Source: JAFDVL01 sp031398365
GTDB taxonomy: Bacteria > Acidobacteriota > Blastocatellia > RBC074
DNA: 25,152 nucleotides
NCBI GenBank assembly: GCA_031398365.1
Contig: JANNND010000262.1
Span: 1-25,152 of the forward strand
Direction of reading: 5' to 3'
Below are positions 24,201 to 25,152 of the stretch, piece after piece; position 1 is the stretch's first letter, and every line of letters starts with the position of its first letter. The notes under the pieces were generated by a model that ran no database searches, was not told the DNA's origin, and saw nothing but the letters and a program-made list of their open reading frames with translations. Position numbers and translations under genes: made by a program.

Positions 24201-24769
24201 TTGATCTCCCCCACGGCCAGCGCGGTGATCCCGCCGGGAACCGCCAGCCGCGTCGCCGTCTGGAAATTTCCGTGTCCGTCGCCGCGCAGGTATTGCAGTT
24301 GTTGACTGCCGCGCGCCGCCGCGACCAAATCCCAATGCCCATCTGCATCGAAGTCGCCCGCCCCCACAAATTCGGGCGCTTCTGGCAGTGCAATGAAATT
24401 TGCGGCAGGGAAAAACTGCGCGGTGGAAAATTCGCCGCGCTCCTTTTGTTTTTGCACGGCGGGACTATGGGGAAACTGGGCCGCCACATTGCCCCGTTGC
24501 AACTGCACCGCGCCGGAACCATTCAGGCGGTAGGCGCTGATTAAATCCGGCACGCCGTCTTCGTCAAAATCTGCGGCAGTCAGCGCGAGTGGCAGCAGTC
24601 GCTGTTCCGCTTCAGCGCCGCGCCCGGTCAGCGGAATTTGCGTGGGAGTGCCAAAGCGAATGAGCGGGTTATGCTGGCTTTTGCCAGCGGCAGTACGGGA
24701 ACCCGGCGTCAGAGTAATCAGGCCGATGATGATGGTGAGAAGGCAGGTGAGCCGCAAATAATGATTCAT
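21236..24769 (-). CDS. Secreted FG-GAP / parallel beta-helix / BACON / TIGR03437 protein
   Basis: 1177 residues; probable surface or secreted binding protein of unknown ligand. Signal peptide about 1-28 (LRLTCLLTIIIGLITLTPG). Residues about 45-400 hold about seven FG-GAP/VCBS-like blades; only the first two have clean calcium loops (FDEDGVPD, FDADGHWD), later ones are degenerate (INHADGLTD, LDENFSGD, FDGNTRSE). At about 415 a CSLREA-type motif (TNTNDAGAGSLRKAILDANA) opens a right-handed parallel beta-helix with repeated N-x-I-x-G-N and LIGGTT turns (to about 770). A sandwich domain follows, then BACON (about 855-941, CAWTAVSSADWVKVT) and a TIGR03437 module (about 947-1177), the latter clearly related to the end of the 10711-17631 protein. 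A weak GAGAAA lies upstream of the ATG. No catalytic residues identified. Confidence 0.9.
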   Translation of the reverse strand: MNHYLRLTCLLTIIIGLITLTPGSRTAAGKSQHNPLIRFGTPTQIPLTGRGAEAEQRLLPLALTAADFDEDGVPDLISAYRLNGSGAVQLQRGNVAAQFPHSPAVQKQKERGEFSTAQFFPAANFIALPEAPEFVGAGDFDADGHWDLVAAARGSQQLQYLRGDGHGNFQTATRLAVPGGITALAVGEINHADGLTDLFVGITHGEQGQLLIFTGENGALKARPEILSLPHPAQEIVAGHLDENFSGDVALAVETSLLVVSGKDGNDAAYRMQAEDWGQRIVALAVGDFDGNTRSELAVLTEAGVVQTINHSELFRLPAASNLEATAAPSVKLLAAPLAAGTGDSLAVLRASTAQVYCHAPVTSANNDGATLTIAGNPVAALPLRLNADALSDLVILSADAAGQAKLEVAQTEATTFTVTNTNDAGAGSLRKAILDANASAGADEIRFALPGAGPHVIVLQSSMPEINGDLMIDATTQPGFAGFPIVEIKAAGVGINNGLIVKGSNSTVRGLILNYLAIAGSQTVGNNVIQGNFIGRNLAVTEPVVTYYGAIGVSASSNNLIGGTTAEARNYIWGNLNIVQGTGNQVQGNYVGVNLTGTGKIEAPYSRIDYGISVNLASNTLIGGTTAGAGNIVANAAFTGISISGYNLATDVRVQGNYVGLSKEGQVPLGNAWHGIQLQGAITQTLVGGTTPTAANIIAYNGRAGVFVDSDVLRTRIIGNSIFDNTGIGIDWRIDGVDANLPNENDLSPERRQNYPVLNVATISGGNLTVTGSLNSHPFSRFTIDFYSSPACDPSGYGEGKLYLGSTTLSIYETYNGRFTATLPMTVPVGQFITATAFRENGTTSEFSQCIQVISGCSGFFPSAPRAYDSFGGSYSVGVGALDNCAWTAVSSADWVKVTLGQNGTGNGALDYLVTPNTSPASRTATITINGQTLTIKQAGNVTSVSAASYDVKRVGMSAIVSAFGVGLATTTAAAQSLPLPTVLGGTTVKIKDEAGFDHDCPIFYVSPTQVNYFIPDLYAGPNCRLTIMAADGTLSTGPVSINQIAPALFSANATGTGVVAGHAVRVKPDGKQTEEPLARWDAASQQFVAVPLDLGPATDAVFLTIFGTGFAFGGNATVSIAEQRPTVTYVGPQNQYVGLQQINMRLPRSLIGAGEVELVVNINGLALNRVKVNIK

Positions 24770-25027
24770 AAAATTTCTCGGATGGCTGAGCCAGATAAAA
24801 TTTCCCCCTTCGCTGCCAACTTGAGGAAGGGACTACAACACGATATTCAAGCGCGGTGTCGGCGCAGCATTGAGTCGGCAACTGTAAGCCGTGAGGATAG
24901 CAAAAATAACCGGGAAGGTGATCGTTTCATAACAGACTGAGAGATTGCGGGGGCGGAGAAAAAAAGTAGGACGGAACGATACTAAAGCAACGACCGATGG
25001 TCAATAAAGAAGTAAGCGTGACTGCGG

Positions 25028-25152
25028 CTAAGCCTCGTGGAGCGCTGCAAGCGCGGCATAAATGTCGGTGTCGGTATTGTACAGATGCGGAGCAAAGCGC
25101 AACTTGCCGCTGCGAAAGGCTGGATAGATGCCCTGCGCCACCAGCGTGCGAT
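25028..25152 (-). CDS. Class-V aminotransferase family protein, C-terminal end only
   Basis: The minus-strand frame is open to the right edge, leaving 40 residues before the stop: LVAQGIYPAFRSGKLRFAPH, then LYNTDTDIYAALAALHEA. The R-x-G-x-LR-x-[SA]-PH-x-YNT-x-x-[DE]-I pattern is the usual C-terminus of PLP-dependent class-V aminotransferase-fold enzymes (cysteine-desulfurase and isopenicillin-epimerase-like). The PLP lysine and the rest lie outside the window, so the exact enzyme cannot be named. It is transcribed in the same direction as the 21236-24769 gene, with a 258-base gap in which I see nothing else. Confidence 0.72.
   Translation of the reverse strand, partial: RTLVAQGIYPAFRSGKLRFAPHLYNTDTDIYAALAALHEA

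Noticed and set aside
24638..24940. 100-residue plus-strand frame upstream of the beta-helix gene
   Set aside because: Overlaps the signal-peptide coding region on the opposite strand and shows no domain or ribosome-binding site.

Overview
The window looks like a chromosomal segment of an acidobacterium, most likely a Blastocatellia- or Solibacter-like lineage. This is inferred from protein content only. Two very large secreted proteins end in the C-terminal module catalogued as TIGR03437, which is strongly associated with Acidobacteriota, and they combine it with SBBP, FG-GAP, BACON and DUF11 modules that are common in that phylum. No rRNA, tRNA or CRISPR array was found.

Layout, left to right. 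(1) 3-557 (+) is the 3' end of an apolipoprotein N-acyltransferase gene (lnt). Six bases after it, 564-3737 (+) encodes a membrane-anchored seven-bladed propeller protein with dockerin-like and cohesin-like domains. (2) 3772-4944 (-), convergent, is an uncharacterised protein. Its signal peptide (to 5023) lies in another frame, so a one-base frameshift is suspected. A fossil of an amidohydrolase N-terminus lies next to it (5087-5227, -). (3) 5336-9733 (+) is a 1465-residue exported c-type cytochrome that combines a PPC domain, two CxxCH sites almost 1000 residues apart, an alpha/alpha-toroid segment and HEAT-like repeats. (4) 9740-10286 (+) is a toxin-antitoxin-like pair (DUF4258 plus YgiT-type zinc finger), bracketed by a ~59-bp direct repeat that duplicates the 3' end of the cytochrome gene. 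(5) 10711-17631 (+) is a ~2300-residue secreted multi-propeller protein. (6) 17702-18458 is a decayed IS630-family element with recognisable inverted repeats and TA ends. (7) 18793-21045 (+) is a secreted protein with five LGFP repeats and a glycoside-hydrolase-like C-terminal region. (8) 21236-24769 (-), convergent, is an FG-GAP/parallel beta-helix/BACON/TIGR03437 protein. (9) 25028-25152 (-) is the C-terminal end of a class-V aminotransferase-like gene.

The main theme is the cell envelope and secreted proteins. Every large gene carries an export signal, and three of them carry beta-propellers whose visible blades count to seven or multiples of seven. In the 2311-residue protein, an Asp-box (BNR) propeller is inserted inside an SBBP propeller between blades 3 and 4, followed by 14 FG-GAP motifs. 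Apart from lnt and its neighbour, and the toxin-antitoxin-like pair, the genes do not form an obvious pathway. The spots most worth following up are the repeat-bracketed toxin-antitoxin-like insertion, the nested propeller, and the di-haem/HEAT cytochrome. No complete, clearly new defence or metabolic system is evident.
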